In this document: positions 36,301-44,157 of the stretch, piece by piece
Layout: each line of letters starts with the position of its first letter
Position numbering within the stretch: position 1 is the first letter of the stretch
Source: Paenibacillus pasadenensis DSM 19293
GTDB taxonomy: Bacteria; Bacillota; Bacilli; Paenibacillales; Paenibacillaceae
Length of the DNA stretch: 64,000 bases
Direction: 5' to 3'
Assembly (NCBI RefSeq): GCF_000422485.1
Contig: NZ_KE383849.1
Coordinates: 45,606-109,605 of the forward strand
Notes under the pieces: generated by a model
What the model saw: only the letters and a program-made list of their open reading frames with translations
Told to the model about the DNA's origin: nothing
Database searches by the model: none
Position numbers and translations under genes: made by a program

Positions 36301-37966
36301 CGCGGGTCGACTTCTCGACCAGGAACAGGTCGAAGTTCGGCTCCGTGCCGCCCCCGCCGGTCGTGTACGCCTCGATGTTGGACAGGTTGACCGTCATGTA
36401 CTTGACGTCCGTGCGGTACAGCTCCTTGGGCGAGACGCCGTACACGTACGTCGGCGTCGCCTGGCCGACCGGCGGCAGCAGGATGAAGTTCGTCTTGACG
36501 GACTCGTACTGCGCCTGGATGCTCTCGTCGGCGATGCCCTCGATCTTGCTGCGCGTCTCCGGGCTGCGCGCCGTCAGCATGTATTGGCGGGTCGTCGGCC
36601 ACGGCCGGCCTTTGGCCATCACCTTGAACGTCGCCGTCACCGTATCGCCGGGCTTGTACTTCGGCTGGATGCCGAGCTTAGCCTCCTCCGGCGTCGCCTC
36701 CTTGCGGTATTCGACGCGCTTGCTGCTCACGGTGTCGACGAGCGGCTTGCCGGAGCCGTCGCGCTTGATGTTCCCCTGCTCGTCGAGCTGCACGAAGCTC
36801 AGTCCGCTCTCGAGCGTCATCTCCAGCTCCAGGCGCGAATGCTCCATGTTGAACGACGGCAGGTTCTCGACCTCGGCGATGATGTCGAACACGCCTTCGT
36901 CGCGATAGCCGCTCGCGTCCGGCAGCGTGGCGAGCTGCTGAATCGGATCGACGTAGCGGATGGAGAACACTTTGTCCGGCGCGACGATCTCGCCGAGGCC
37001 GTAGATCGTCTCGAAGCTCTGCATGCGTCCCGGATCGATCGCATCCGGGTTCCAGTAGAACGCCACGGCGGAATCCGCGCTGCCGTAGTCGTTCGTGTCG
37101 CGAGTGAAGTCGAGGTTCGGATGGACCTCATAGTCCCACTTCGTGTTCGCCAGACCGTTCCAATGTCCGACGACCATCTCGTCGACGATGTTGATGTTCT
37201 GCTCGGCGACGTTGTTGAAGCCGTAGGCGACGACGTTCGTCGCCTGCGGATTCTCGAGGTCGAGCTTGTCGCGCATGACCCAGTAGGCGGGCAGCTTGTG
37301 CAGCGGCGCGTCTTCCGGAGGAATGCCGATCTTCTCCGGCTCATGCGTCAGCCGGCGCTCGACGAGCAGCGGCGCCTTGGACGCCGTGCCGACCTGGAAC
37401 GCCGGGCCGTCGTTGCCGCCGACCATCGTATCGAGCAGGATCCGGCTGCCGACCTCCACCTTGGCGCCGCTGCCGTTCGTCACCTCGTAGCGGATGTTCA
37501 CGTTGCCCGAGTTGATCTTGTCCTTGCCGTCCGTATAGAGCAGCAGGATCTGCTTGATCGACACGCCCTTCATCGACCAGACCATCTCCAGCTGCTTCGT
37601 GCCGTTCGGCTTCTCGACGAGCGTCGGCTCCGTCGTCCGCGACTGCTCGCTGCCGAACTTGTATTTGTTGCCGAAAATATAGTCCGTGCCGTCGATGCGG
37701 AACGTCGTGAACGACGTCTCCGGATCGTCTCCGCGGAACAGCAGGCTCACGTTCTGGTCCTGCTTGCGGATCGGCTGTCCCTCGATCGTGCGGATGCCGT
37801 ACCGTCCCGTCTCGTTGTCGACCGTCACCTTGATATAGTCGTTCTGAATCGTCGTCGTCCGGCTCTTGCCCAGCTCGGCGGCCACCGCGTGGCCGCTCTC
37901 GAACAGGGCGGGAAATACGAGCACGAATGCCAGCAGCGACGACAGTCCGCGTTTAAGCAGCTTCAC
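30344..37966 (-). CDS. Giant SLH-anchored surface protein with beta-rich core (about 2540 aa)
   Basis: About 2540 residues. The GTG at 37966 is preferred: GGGGGA sits 6 bp upstream and the product begins with a classical signal peptide (KLLKRGLSSLLAFVLVFPAL); an earlier ATG at 37993 lacks a site. The N-terminal third is beta-rich with a charged region. A strongly acidic linker (EDEEEDEEEDSQD) lies near residue 880-895, and a long beta-strand domain follows (about 920-1300). Fibronectin/Ig-like segments then lead to three SLH repeats (about 2355-2540). No catalytic motif was seen. It starts 31 bp after the 1755-residue gene. Confidence 0.9.
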   Translation of the reverse strand: MKLLKRGLSSLLAFVLVFPALFESGHAVAAELGKSRTTTIQNDYIKVTVDNETGRYGIRTIEGQPIRKQDQNVSLLFRGDDPETSFTTFRIDGTDYIFGNKYKFGSEQSRTTEPTLVEKPNGTKQLEMVWSMKGVSIKQILLLYTDGKDKINSGNVNIRYEVTNGSGAKVEVGSRILLDTMVGGNDGPAFQVGTASKAPLLVERRLTHEPEKIGIPPEDAPLHKLPAYWVMRDKLDLENPQATNVVAYGFNNVAEQNINIVDEMVVGHWNGLANTKWDYEVHPNLDFTRDTNDYGSADSAVAFYWNPDAIDPGRMQSFETIYGLGEIVAPDKVFSIRYVDPIQQLATLPDASGYRDEGVFDIIAEVENLPSFNMEHSRLELEMTLESGLSFVQLDEQGNIKRDGSGKPLVDTVSSKRVEYRKEATPEEAKLGIQPKYKPGDTVTATFKVMAKGRPWPTTRQYMLTARSPETRSKIEGIADESIQAQYESVKTNFILLPPVGQATPTYVYGVSPKELYRTDVKYMTVNLSNIEAYTTGGGGTEPNFDLFLVEKSTRERYRVPVADSVLLQPTDDGLTGDMRITYRGGDKVDEAGSVIEEGLGPELPLGEYEIVIDYKGTAGDDPDLASMYDIASGQTILVTDNDESRIREAGILALYKEVVDLSGIDNGATVGEERLEQLNSLFPGEPFEEGSFLYEAATQYKKTRALIGAASKAVDPEFELSEFADEAALSETPLYNYQIFESEEDLEAFEEQAEEDEIERETLVVVRGMVKQVGSGDDQQIIVDTKTEPAIINGAVAYSGKDLVLVRGKLDILGIKQPEGLPLLDTLFVKGDGTLSVASSGFIFHKGEWTLDFFNGFDKTLGGDGYGIPRAGSGEDEEEDEEEDSQDANKQSATNPEDDSQNGSLKWAVGGVGDRLNPLRQIMLENVYFNKHSLFSAPSFSIDGFGLSLNDFILREGGISFGGSISLKIVNAEINNVIFNDKGFVGIDAKLGFDLNESLGLFGPKEDKKSGEEGPKKPSGSIGVTHYVQKVDGINNTYGLEFEAQLKNMTEVAIEFSLKQVDDGRILPDVIAFGTQLKSPGILITGATYLTAIRGAVRELADTIAGGTAEDPFPLTIQAGVGVRFGMAPAYFFGDIDLTLKRTGIKIEGVMDYSPDANAEKDDRIEMITMALLEAQWVTPWFVRVQAEVDIGGWDIIVGKAGIFVGQNLEKNRTDFEGYIGSKVQIPGSVPVVGGMPLASVFLGVNNDKLWGSVGILFISLGITYYWGGGVEFGTSTDQLPEGLAHLVIEDPERGPRLLVIGSGVQALADSRVAAEQETQAIEYREIGNGMKIVDNGDMTLGLGGITVKNGGRVHEIPLGGVSGNAIIEVEYDSKELPAFTLKDGSGKPYPIKFDNTNTDKTANAFTQVVSAKNTGTDVDSRKAYVIIPAAKAAAGGTWTLTAQAPVETKLLNVPTAPQLSEVGLTADPADENKFAATWKVDNAKPGDTVSLYLAKDAVTDATETLASGDVVRKAGDAGMLIAKDLPAAAGRASIDVRRIELAGGTEDIRGLLRQGSYYVRAELKSENAFATKTSAQRFELKDPMAPGKVSDVAVKPAGNGYFHLSFKPGAVKSGQQAYERSYVVEAFQNGIAYEPFGDVLMTEEELQPYWNAASGKYEGIPIGGWAAVSASDQIDTSGLGGTQLVGEEGKEAPKVSHAGLETGSMYVIGVSASAVPTEADDKNRNPHYADRADTAATLLPLVQKPQLTLGGGPVRTSEPGKTFWTYLTSGTEQTISLHSAQPNVEVEAYVGEEYLGKADMRSEGGISRGSLKLTRFATDGTFAVELRSRNTATGDVSVTMLYLTVDTIAPVLYIDEPATGARTQAGRVRVAGSTTPGDVLTVAGQPVEVEEDGRFGGEVLLPEDAGASAELKFVARDAAGNENSAVVDVTNDGYRAPSAIVLKPIPTLRPGDSVKLQAVLQVADGKDGSGKTRYKEVALTETERERLTLTVDGDSALLAEDGTLTALGAGASLITAEYRVSDGMTLQAMAVAEAKLPQPTSLGALGAEAEAVLGATDKTRVVVTDAGDMTGQQLAYRVYSAGAKLPAFQEDLSSWSLLPADGIVAAKYGDTVVVAKRLSSGKLAMAAKLMPASIWMMMPGGFGFGGGGGAPAGDKPQASVNGAAIEAAWEGKTALIRLDGSVLEGGVAADLTLRSAEAGAEGYRVTVERALADKLAAAGKTLRIELPMASLALGAPQLRGGNNDLVLAFGLNDSGERTLLDAAAAAQGFRLLGGGAGTKLQLGLAPAGWKPAPSATLPLPEGVSSKDVTAVLLRAADGSWTPLPWKPAAGGSAALVRLTGSGSVYYAASTRTFTDVAPLFWAADSIRQASARMLVLGQSADKFAPNAKVTRAEYPTILLRAAGYMNEPAAAVRFGDVPADSWYARTVGIAVGLGLASGKSAERYDPNAALTRLEAMAMAGRLMAIAQPGAQLEEAEIARVLGAFADVKAIPDWARGPVAAAVKAGLIQGIDGSIRPGDPLTRSQAAAIAVRASDWMNS

Positions 37967-37997
37967 CGAACATCCCCCAGTTCCTTCGTTCATCACT

Positions 37998-40900
37998 CTA
38001 TTTGACCGATCCGACAAAGAAGCTCGCATATTCGCGATCGCGCTCTTGCGTGCGGACGATGACCGTATACCAGCCCGCCTTCGGGAAGGTTACGGTGAAG
38101 CCGCTGCCTGCCAGCTGCTCGTACGTCAGCTTCGTCGCGATCGACTTCATCTGGCCTTCGCGGTACAGCCCCGGCTGGTACAGCAGCTCGAACGTGCCCG
38201 CTTCGTTGACCGCCGCCTTGCCGCCGACCTTCATGTCGCCGTAGCCGCTGACGCGGAACGTGATGCGGTTCGTATCGAACAGCGCCTGCTCGCCGGACAA
38301 GGCCGACAGCAGCGTGCCGTTGCCGAAGATGAGCAGCCCGCCGTTTTTGACGACGACGACGTCCTGGTACGCGACCGTGCGGTTGCCGACCTCGTCGGTC
38401 GCCGTGTAGGCGACGCGCTGGCGGCCGAGCTGGCCCAGGTCAAGGCCGCTGATCTCCACCTTGATCTTGTCCGCCGCCGACACATTGTCGGAAGCCTCGT
38501 AGCCGCCGAGATCGGCTGCCGCATTAAAGCCGGCCTTGTTCTGCACGATGCCGACGGAGCTCTGCTTCAGCCGCAGCGTCGGCGCGGCGTTGTCGAGGCC
38601 CGCTACCGTCACCGGAATCTGCGTGGCGTTGCCGAGCGCGTCGGAAATTGCCAGCGCGGACGTGCCGTTCGTTTCAAAGATGCGAGAGTACGAGTAGGCT
38701 CCGCTGTCATCGCTCACCTGATTGCTGTAGGCGCCTGGCGTCCCGATCGGACGCAGGCCGGAGAAGACGGCGTTCGGCGCGGCGATCTTGCCGCTGACCG
38801 TCACCTTCATCCTGCCTGCGGCGTATTTCTTGCCGCCGATCGTGGCGATGCGGCTCGCCGGCAGCTCCGCGCCGCTCGCGTCGATGAACGTGTAGGACAC
38901 GCGCTCCGGCTGCGGACCTTCGCTGGCGATGCCGTCCACCTGCTCCTTGACGACGAGCGTATTGCCGAGCGCGTCGCCGACCGTGAACGAGACCACGCCG
39001 TTTTGCGTCACGGCGACGCCGTTGTTCTGGCTGTGCACGACGAAGTCGCGGGCCCCGGCGTCGGCCTTGACGACCGACAGCGTCACGCCCGAGGACAGCA
39101 CGACGTTGCCGCTGCCGTCGGTGATCGTGCCGAACGTCCGGCTGCCGTCCTTGCCGTAGGCGTAGGAGCGCTCGATCTTGACGCGCGGCGGCGTGCGGTC
39201 GATGTTGGCCACGACGGCGGTCGCCTCGCCGGTGTTGCCGGCGGCGTCCTTGAAGGTGAAGGTGAAGCTGCCGTTGTCCGTGAACGTGTAGGCGCTCTTG
39301 CCGCCGTTGTTCGTCACGACGATCGGCTCAGTGCCGGTCAGCATCGCCGTCACGCTGCCGTTCGTCTGCACGTTGTTGCTGACCGAGTACTGGATGATGC
39401 CGGCCGGAGGCGTGCCGTCGACATGGTTCACGACGACAACGAGCGTCTCCTTGCGCTTCGCATCGTTCAGATCGCTCAGATCGAACGTGTAGAAGCCGTT
39501 CTCCTTGACGTTGAAGCGGTTGCCGGAGCGGACCGGCTGCACATGGTTGAGCTTCGACGGCACGATGCGGATGCCCGGCGGAGGCGCGATCTCGATCGTC
39601 GCTCCCGTCTGGGCGTTCACCGGCGTCAGCGACGGGATCGTCGCCACCGCATAGACCGGCTCGGCGTCGGGGTCGAAGCCCGCGGCGTCGACCGGATAGA
39701 CGGCCCCGACCTTGCCGCCCGGCGAGCGGTACTTGACCTGCACCTGCAGCGCGGCCGGATCTCCCGACGGCACCTTCAGGCTGGCGAACGTCGTGTACGG
39801 ACGCCATTTCAGCCAGGTCGATCCCCCGTCCGGGGACACCGAGTAGTCGTAGCCCGACGGATTTTCCGTCTGCAGCCCCAGCTTGACGATCGCCGTGTAG
39901 CCGTCCTCCTCGTCGCCGGTCAGGGAGATGAGCTTGGACGTGCCGGGAGCGGCCGGAGCGTCCTTGACCGGGCCGGCCAGCTTGAACGTGCCGGAGGTGG
40001 CCGCCAGCGCGGAGTTGCCTGCGCCGTCCACGGCCTTGACGTACAGGCGGAAGTCCGCCGTCTCGCCCGGCGCCAGCCGCTCCGCGCCATCCAGCTGCGC
40101 GACGCGGTCGCTCTTCAGCTCCTGCCAGCCGCCCGAGCCTTCCGTCGGCTCCGACTCCCCTTCGCGCACCCATTGGAACCAGGCGTTCAGGTTGTTCTTG
40201 CTGTACAGCTCCGCTACCGTGACGAGCACGCTCTGAATGGGCAGCGGATAACTCAGCCCCTCGAGGCCGAAGCCGATCTGCGGCGGCTCGTTGTCGAAAT
40301 AGTAGGCCCGGGAGTAATACTGCGTACGGTCGCCGAGCTGCGCCTTCACATGCACGTAGCGGACGCCGCTTTTTCCTTCATCCGGGATCGTATAGCTCGT
40401 CCAGCCAAGCTCGTCGGTGCCGAGCGGATCGAGCGGCGAGAACGCGCCGTCCGCAGGACGCAGCGGACTGTCCGACCAGGCGTAGCCGAGCGAATCCGGC
40501 AGCGCCTCGCCGATATGGAACGTCAGCTCCGAGCTGCGGACGAAGCTCGCTTTCGGCTCCGGCAGGAATTTCGTCGGCACGGCCTGCTCCGAGCTCACCG
40601 TGATCGGCGCGCTCTGCGGCGTGTCGACGACGAAGTTGCCGGCCTGGTCCTCGGCTCTCAGGTAGAGCCAGTAGGCTCCGTCCTCGAACACGTCGCTGTA
40701 GGTCGACTGCGTCACCGTATAGGACGGCGCGTCATCGCCGTACACGGCGCCTGCCACCGTCGTCGCCGGCTTCCACTCCAGCTCCTGCGGATCGAAGCCC
40801 TCCTTGACCCACTGGTAGCCGATGCTGCGGATGCCGCTATGCGGCTCCTCGACGAGCGCCTCGACCGTGACGTTGGCCGTGCCGTCCGCCGAGACGGATG

Positions 40901-43265
40901 CCGGCTGCAGCATCGGCTGCTTGTTGTCCAGGCGCAGGATGCCGACCTCATGCGTCCAGTTGGAGTCGTTCCGCTTGAAGTCCTCCAGCTTCCAAAGGTC
41001 GGAGTCCCCGTACTGGCCGACCGCCTGCAGCGCCTTGTTGTCGGCGTAGACGGTCTTGTCCGCCTCCGACTCGCCCGGCGCCTCGGCCTTCCATGCCTCG
41101 TACTGCTGCGGATGTTGGGCGACGTAGTCCTTGCTCTTGTCGTACTGCATCAGCTCGCGGGCGGTATCCCACGTCATGTCCGCCGTCCACGCATGCAGGT
41201 ACCACTTGCCGCTGTTCTCCGGCCGCAGCGCCTCGGGCGGCGGCGCGATCAGGTTCGTCTTGTTGTTCGTCACCGACAGCGTGAGGCCGGTCATCTCCGG
41301 ATACAGCTCCTCCGCAGGCTGCTTGGCCGACAGCGAGTAGCGCTTGATCGCGGCGAAATGGTCGCTTTCCTTGCCCGCGAGCGGATCGGCCGGCGACTGG
41401 CTCCACGTGTAATAAACGAGGCCGATCGACGGCGACGCCTCGGCGCTCATGTTGCTCGGCCGGTAGATGCCGCGGCTCGGACGCTCCAGCCCGCGGTCAG
41501 GGACGGACGGATCGAGCGGAGGCACGAGCAGGGATGGATCGTTGGCGTCGATCGTCGCTTTGCCGTCCTTGGCGTAGGTCGAGCCCGTAGCTCCGCCCTG
41601 CTCGTAGCGGTAGCCGATGATCGGCTTCGTATTGTCGATCATGAGATTGGCCCAGTCGATTTTGGAGTTTACGAGCGACGGCTCCAGATCAAGCGGCGCA
41701 TTGGCATAGGTTTCCTGGAAATTTGCCGGCTGGATGAGCAGGTTGCCCGCATAGTCCTGGATGACCTCGAGATCGGATGTCTGCGGCGTCTTGCGGTCAT
41801 GGGACAGCGAGACGACCTTGAGCAGCGGCGTCTCGAGGTCCACGGAATCGCCAATCGTCGCCCGGAATTTCCATACCGACTTGCTGTAGCCGGAGACGTA
41901 GTAGGCGCGCATGCCGTTGTTGAACAGCAGGTACGTGCCGTTCTCCTGCCCTTCCCACAGCCGATTGACGATACCCGGCTCGGTGAGCTGCACGCTGAAG
42001 TCGATGACGTCGCCTTTGTTCAGCGTCGTGCCGGTCAGAATTTCCGGCTGGATGCCGTTTCCGCTTTTCGTGTACTTCGGACGCACCGCGTCGACGATGA
42101 CGCGGTAGCCGCCGGACTTGTAGTCGAACGGATCGACGGCGCGGCCGGCAGAGACGACGACCGGCAGGCTCCCCGCGCTCGCCTTGTTGGGGAAGCGCAT
42201 CGAGGCGACGTTGCCGGCGGCGTCCGCCAGCACGGCCTGCTCGAGCTTCTCCTTGAGCGAGAGGTCCATCGGCAGCGCGTTCAGCGTGCTCGTGTCGACC
42301 CTCGGCTCGAGCGGCAGGTTGCCGCTGTTGTGGTACGCCGAGGCGACGTAGCGATAGGCGAGCCGGTCGTGGTAGGTGCCGAGGTTGGCCGCGCTGTACG
42401 TCGTGTTCTGCAGGTACTGCTGCTGGCCCTCCGCCGGCAAGCCGGTATTGGCCTGGTTGACGAACAGCGGATGCCTCAGGAAGTAGTCCGAGAAGCCCGC
42501 CGATACGGCGGTCGGCCGGATCGGCTCGCTGAAGTTGTAGGCGAGGTCGACGAACTCGTTCTTTTTGACGTAGAGCTCGGTCTGGTTGATCTCGGTGTTC
42601 AAGCGCGTCGCCCCGTTGCCGGTGAACGTATAGTCCTCCAGCACGGGACGCTGCTTGTCCTCGAACAGGATGTACAGGCCGCGCACGCCGGTCGGGCCGT
42701 CGTCGTCGTCCTGGCCGAAGATGCGGATCTTGATGACCGCGCCCGGCGTCAGCGTCTCTTGCTCCGACTTGTTGTAGATCTGCGTGCTTCCGCTCGTGTC
42801 GTCCGTATCGTAGTGCATCAGCTCCCGGCCGTTCACGGTCACGGTGATGCTGGAATTCTCGGAGCCGGAAAAGACGCCGTAATGCTTGCGCAGCACGGCG
42901 AAGCCGATCTTAAACGTCGCATGGCCGCTTTGGGCCATCGCCGACAGCAGAGGGTTCTCTCCTACGCGCAGCGTATAGGTCGCGCCCGACTCGTCCGTGA
43001 AGACGTCGCCGGCGCCCCAGTCGGCCGACGTAGACGAATCATGCTCCATGTAGAAGCCGCTTTCCATGTTGTTGTAAAAGTTGCCGAACGCGTTCTCAGC
43101 CCCGTAGCTGAGGTTCCCGATCCGGTTGCCGAACTTCTGCTTGACCTCGATGTCCGCCGCGGCCGCCTCGGCCGGCTTCACCCAGCCTCCGGACGCCGCT
43201 CCCGCGAGCAGGCTCGCCGCCAGCAGCAGCCCAAGTCCCCGCTTGCCTTTTTTGCGCAGCAACAC
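37998..43265 (-). CDS. Giant exported Ig-like surface protein without SLH repeats (1755 aa)
   Basis: 1755 residues. GTG start at 43265 with AAGGGGGG upstream. A signal peptide runs to about residue 35 (KPAEAAAA). The rest is a chain of beta-sandwich, Ig-like modules marked by recurring phrases such as AGNVASMRF, AVDGAGNSALA, FKDAAGNTGEA and TDEVGNRTVAY. There is no SLH, LPxTG or membrane anchor at the C-terminus (it ends FFVGSVK), so it is secreted or held by the two SLH proteins encoded next. First gene of the three-gene operon. I do not recognise a named family beyond bacterial Ig-like repeats. Confidence 0.88.
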   Translation of the reverse strand: MLLRKKGKRGLGLLLAASLLAGAASGGWVKPAEAAAADIEVKQKFGNRIGNLSYGAENAFGNFYNNMESGFYMEHDSSTSADWGAGDVFTDESGATYTLRVGENPLLSAMAQSGHATFKIGFAVLRKHYGVFSGSENSSITVTVNGRELMHYDTDDTSGSTQIYNKSEQETLTPGAVIKIRIFGQDDDDGPTGVRGLYILFEDKQRPVLEDYTFTGNGATRLNTEINQTELYVKKNEFVDLAYNFSEPIRPTAVSAGFSDYFLRHPLFVNQANTGLPAEGQQQYLQNTTYSAANLGTYHDRLAYRYVASAYHNSGNLPLEPRVDTSTLNALPMDLSLKEKLEQAVLADAAGNVASMRFPNKASAGSLPVVVSAGRAVDPFDYKSGGYRVIVDAVRPKYTKSGNGIQPEILTGTTLNKGDVIDFSVQLTEPGIVNRLWEGQENGTYLLFNNGMRAYYVSGYSKSVWKFRATIGDSVDLETPLLKVVSLSHDRKTPQTSDLEVIQDYAGNLLIQPANFQETYANAPLDLEPSLVNSKIDWANLMIDNTKPIIGYRYEQGGATGSTYAKDGKATIDANDPSLLVPPLDPSVPDRGLERPSRGIYRPSNMSAEASPSIGLVYYTWSQSPADPLAGKESDHFAAIKRYSLSAKQPAEELYPEMTGLTLSVTNNKTNLIAPPPEALRPENSGKWYLHAWTADMTWDTARELMQYDKSKDYVAQHPQQYEAWKAEAPGESEADKTVYADNKALQAVGQYGDSDLWKLEDFKRNDSNWTHEVGILRLDNKQPMLQPASVSADGTANVTVEALVEEPHSGIRSIGYQWVKEGFDPQELEWKPATTVAGAVYGDDAPSYTVTQSTYSDVFEDGAYWLYLRAEDQAGNFVVDTPQSAPITVSSEQAVPTKFLPEPKASFVRSSELTFHIGEALPDSLGYAWSDSPLRPADGAFSPLDPLGTDELGWTSYTIPDEGKSGVRYVHVKAQLGDRTQYYSRAYYFDNEPPQIGFGLEGLSYPLPIQSVLVTVAELYSKNNLNAWFQWVREGESEPTEGSGGWQELKSDRVAQLDGAERLAPGETADFRLYVKAVDGAGNSALAATSGTFKLAGPVKDAPAAPGTSKLISLTGDEEDGYTAIVKLGLQTENPSGYDYSVSPDGGSTWLKWRPYTTFASLKVPSGDPAALQVQVKYRSPGGKVGAVYPVDAAGFDPDAEPVYAVATIPSLTPVNAQTGATIEIAPPPGIRIVPSKLNHVQPVRSGNRFNVKENGFYTFDLSDLNDAKRKETLVVVVNHVDGTPPAGIIQYSVSNNVQTNGSVTAMLTGTEPIVVTNNGGKSAYTFTDNGSFTFTFKDAAGNTGEATAVVANIDRTPPRVKIERSYAYGKDGSRTFGTITDGSGNVVLSSGVTLSVVKADAGARDFVVHSQNNGVAVTQNGVVSFTVGDALGNTLVVKEQVDGIASEGPQPERVSYTFIDASGAELPASRIATIGGKKYAAGRMKVTVSGKIAAPNAVFSGLRPIGTPGAYSNQVSDDSGAYSYSRIFETNGTSALAISDALGNATQIPVTVAGLDNAAPTLRLKQSSVGIVQNKAGFNAAADLGGYEASDNVSAADKIKVEISGLDLGQLGRQRVAYTATDEVGNRTVAYQDVVVVKNGGLLIFGNGTLLSALSGEQALFDTNRITFRVSGYGDMKVGGKAAVNEAGTFELLYQPGLYREGQMKSIATKLTYEQLAGSGFTVTFPKAGWYTVIVRTQERDREYASFFVGSVK

Positions 43266-43385
43266 ATTGTTGCCCCCCTTATCCCCTTGTCGAACTGAGA
43301 CGAACGTCCCGATGATTCGACATATTCTGAGACGATTCTAAGAAAAGGGAATAAACGAAAAATAAACAGCCGATAAACAAGCGCA
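43266..43385 (-). other. 5' region of the surface-protein operon
   Basis: About 120 bp between a terminator and the first giant gene. It is AT-richer than its surroundings and should hold the operon promoter. I could not pick a confident -35/-10 pair: several TTTAT and GAATAT stretches compete. Confidence 0.4.
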
Positions 43386-43430
43386 AAAAGAGAGGGTGTC
43401 CCGACAGCCTTGGCTTAGGGACACCCTCTT
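43386..43430 (-). terminator. Strong terminator upstream of the surface operon
   Basis: AGAGGGTGTCCC (43391-43402) pairs perfectly with GGGACACCCTCT (43418-43429); on the minus strand CTCTTTTTGC follows. It would stop transcripts from the response-regulator side. Its GGGTGTCCC core also resembles an IS terminal repeat, so it may be a left-over IS end. Confidence 0.75.
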
Positions 43431-43480
43431 CTAAATGGGTTAACACAAAAAAACTTCCTCTTCCGGGAGGAGTAGACGCC

Positions 43481-43740
43481 GGCCGGGAAGCGGGCCATCC
43501 AAGGCAGAATTGTGCCTTGGATTCGGCTCGCCGGCCGGGAGCCGGGCCATCCAAGGCAGAATTGTGCCTTGGTTCCGGCTCTCCGGCCGGGAACCGGGCC
43601 ATCCAAGGCAGAATTGTGCCTTGGTTCCGGCCCTCCGGACGGGAGCCGGGCCATCCAAGGCAGAATTGTGCCTTGGTTTCGGCTCTCCGGCCGGGAACCG
43701 GGCCATCCAAGGCAGAATTGTGCCTTGGATTCGATTCGCC
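43481..43740. repeat. Five-copy 52-bp tandem repeat array with internal palindrome
   Basis: Units start at 43481, 43533, 43585, 43637 and 43689. Each contains CCAAGGCA-GAATTG-TGCCTTGG, an 8-bp-arm palindrome, and a GC-rich CCGGCCGGGA segment. Copies differ at only a few positions. As 52 is not a multiple of 3, all frames read through shifted versions of the same peptide; the array is not coding. Confidence 0.92.
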
Positions 43741-43799
43741 GGAAACCAGCCTGCACGGAAGCGGAAGGAAACCGAGAAATCAGCGTCAGCCCGCAGTAC

Positions 43800-44153
43800 A
43801 TGATGCCAAAGAAGAAGGAGCGCGATAAACTCTCCCGTGAAGAAGGACACGCCCTTTCCGTCCGGAGGATTCATGAGCCGGAAAGTGTGTTTGGACAACT
43901 GAAAAACAACCGGGGGTTCCGGGGGTTCCGGGGGTTCCGGGGGTTCCTGCTTCGCGGCTTACTAAAAGTAGGCTTGGAGGCCGGGGCGCTTTCCCTTGCC
44001 CGCATTCTACTGAAGAAAGCCAGCTGTGTATGCACAAAAACCCCGAATGGAAATGGAGCCGAGGCAACTGGCTTCATGCTTCATCCGAGGTCTTTGCTGT
44101 TTTTTGAGATTTTGGGATGTCTCCATTTGCTTTCGGGACAGCCCCTTTTTTGA
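43800..44153 (+). pseudogene. Decayed C-terminus of an IS1182-type transposase
   Basis: The frame reads REEGHALSVRRIHEPESVFG, then QLKNNRGF and LLRGLLKVGLEAG...LKKA. This is the conserved C-terminal end of IS1182-family (DDE) transposases, where the usual text is close to EPVFGQLKxNRGFRRFLLRG. Everything upstream, including the catalytic residues before the final Glu region, is missing, and a 9-bp slippage repeat (RGF four times) interrupts the motif. The following sequence ends in GGGACAGCCCC near 44136-44146, resembling an IS terminal repeat. Not functional. Confidence 0.78.
43912..43943 (+). repeat. G5-TTCC repeat, four G-runs with 9-bp period
   Basis: Four runs of five G at 43912, 43921, 43930 and 43939, each separated by TTCC. 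It fits a G-quadruplex-forming pattern and lies inside the transposase remnant, adding RGF triplets to its frame. Confidence 0.85.
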
Positions 44154-44157
44154 AGGA

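Noticed and set aside
30437-38005. Open frame of about 2500 codons on the plus strand opposite the 2540-residue protein
   Set aside because: Same reason: low-complexity Arg/Ala/Leu/His translation, no ribosome-binding site, no recognisable motif.
37866-43298. Open frame of about 1800 codons on the plus strand opposite the 1755-residue protein
   Set aside because: Antisense shadow of a convincingly coding gene; no start signal.
43481-43740. CRISPR array
   Set aside because: The units are contiguous 52-bp copies with no unique spacers and no cas gene nearby.
43440-43898. Minus-strand gene coding a repeated QGTILPWMAR-like peptide
   Set aside because: The unit is 52 bp, so the same peptide appears in all three frames; selection on protein is not credible.
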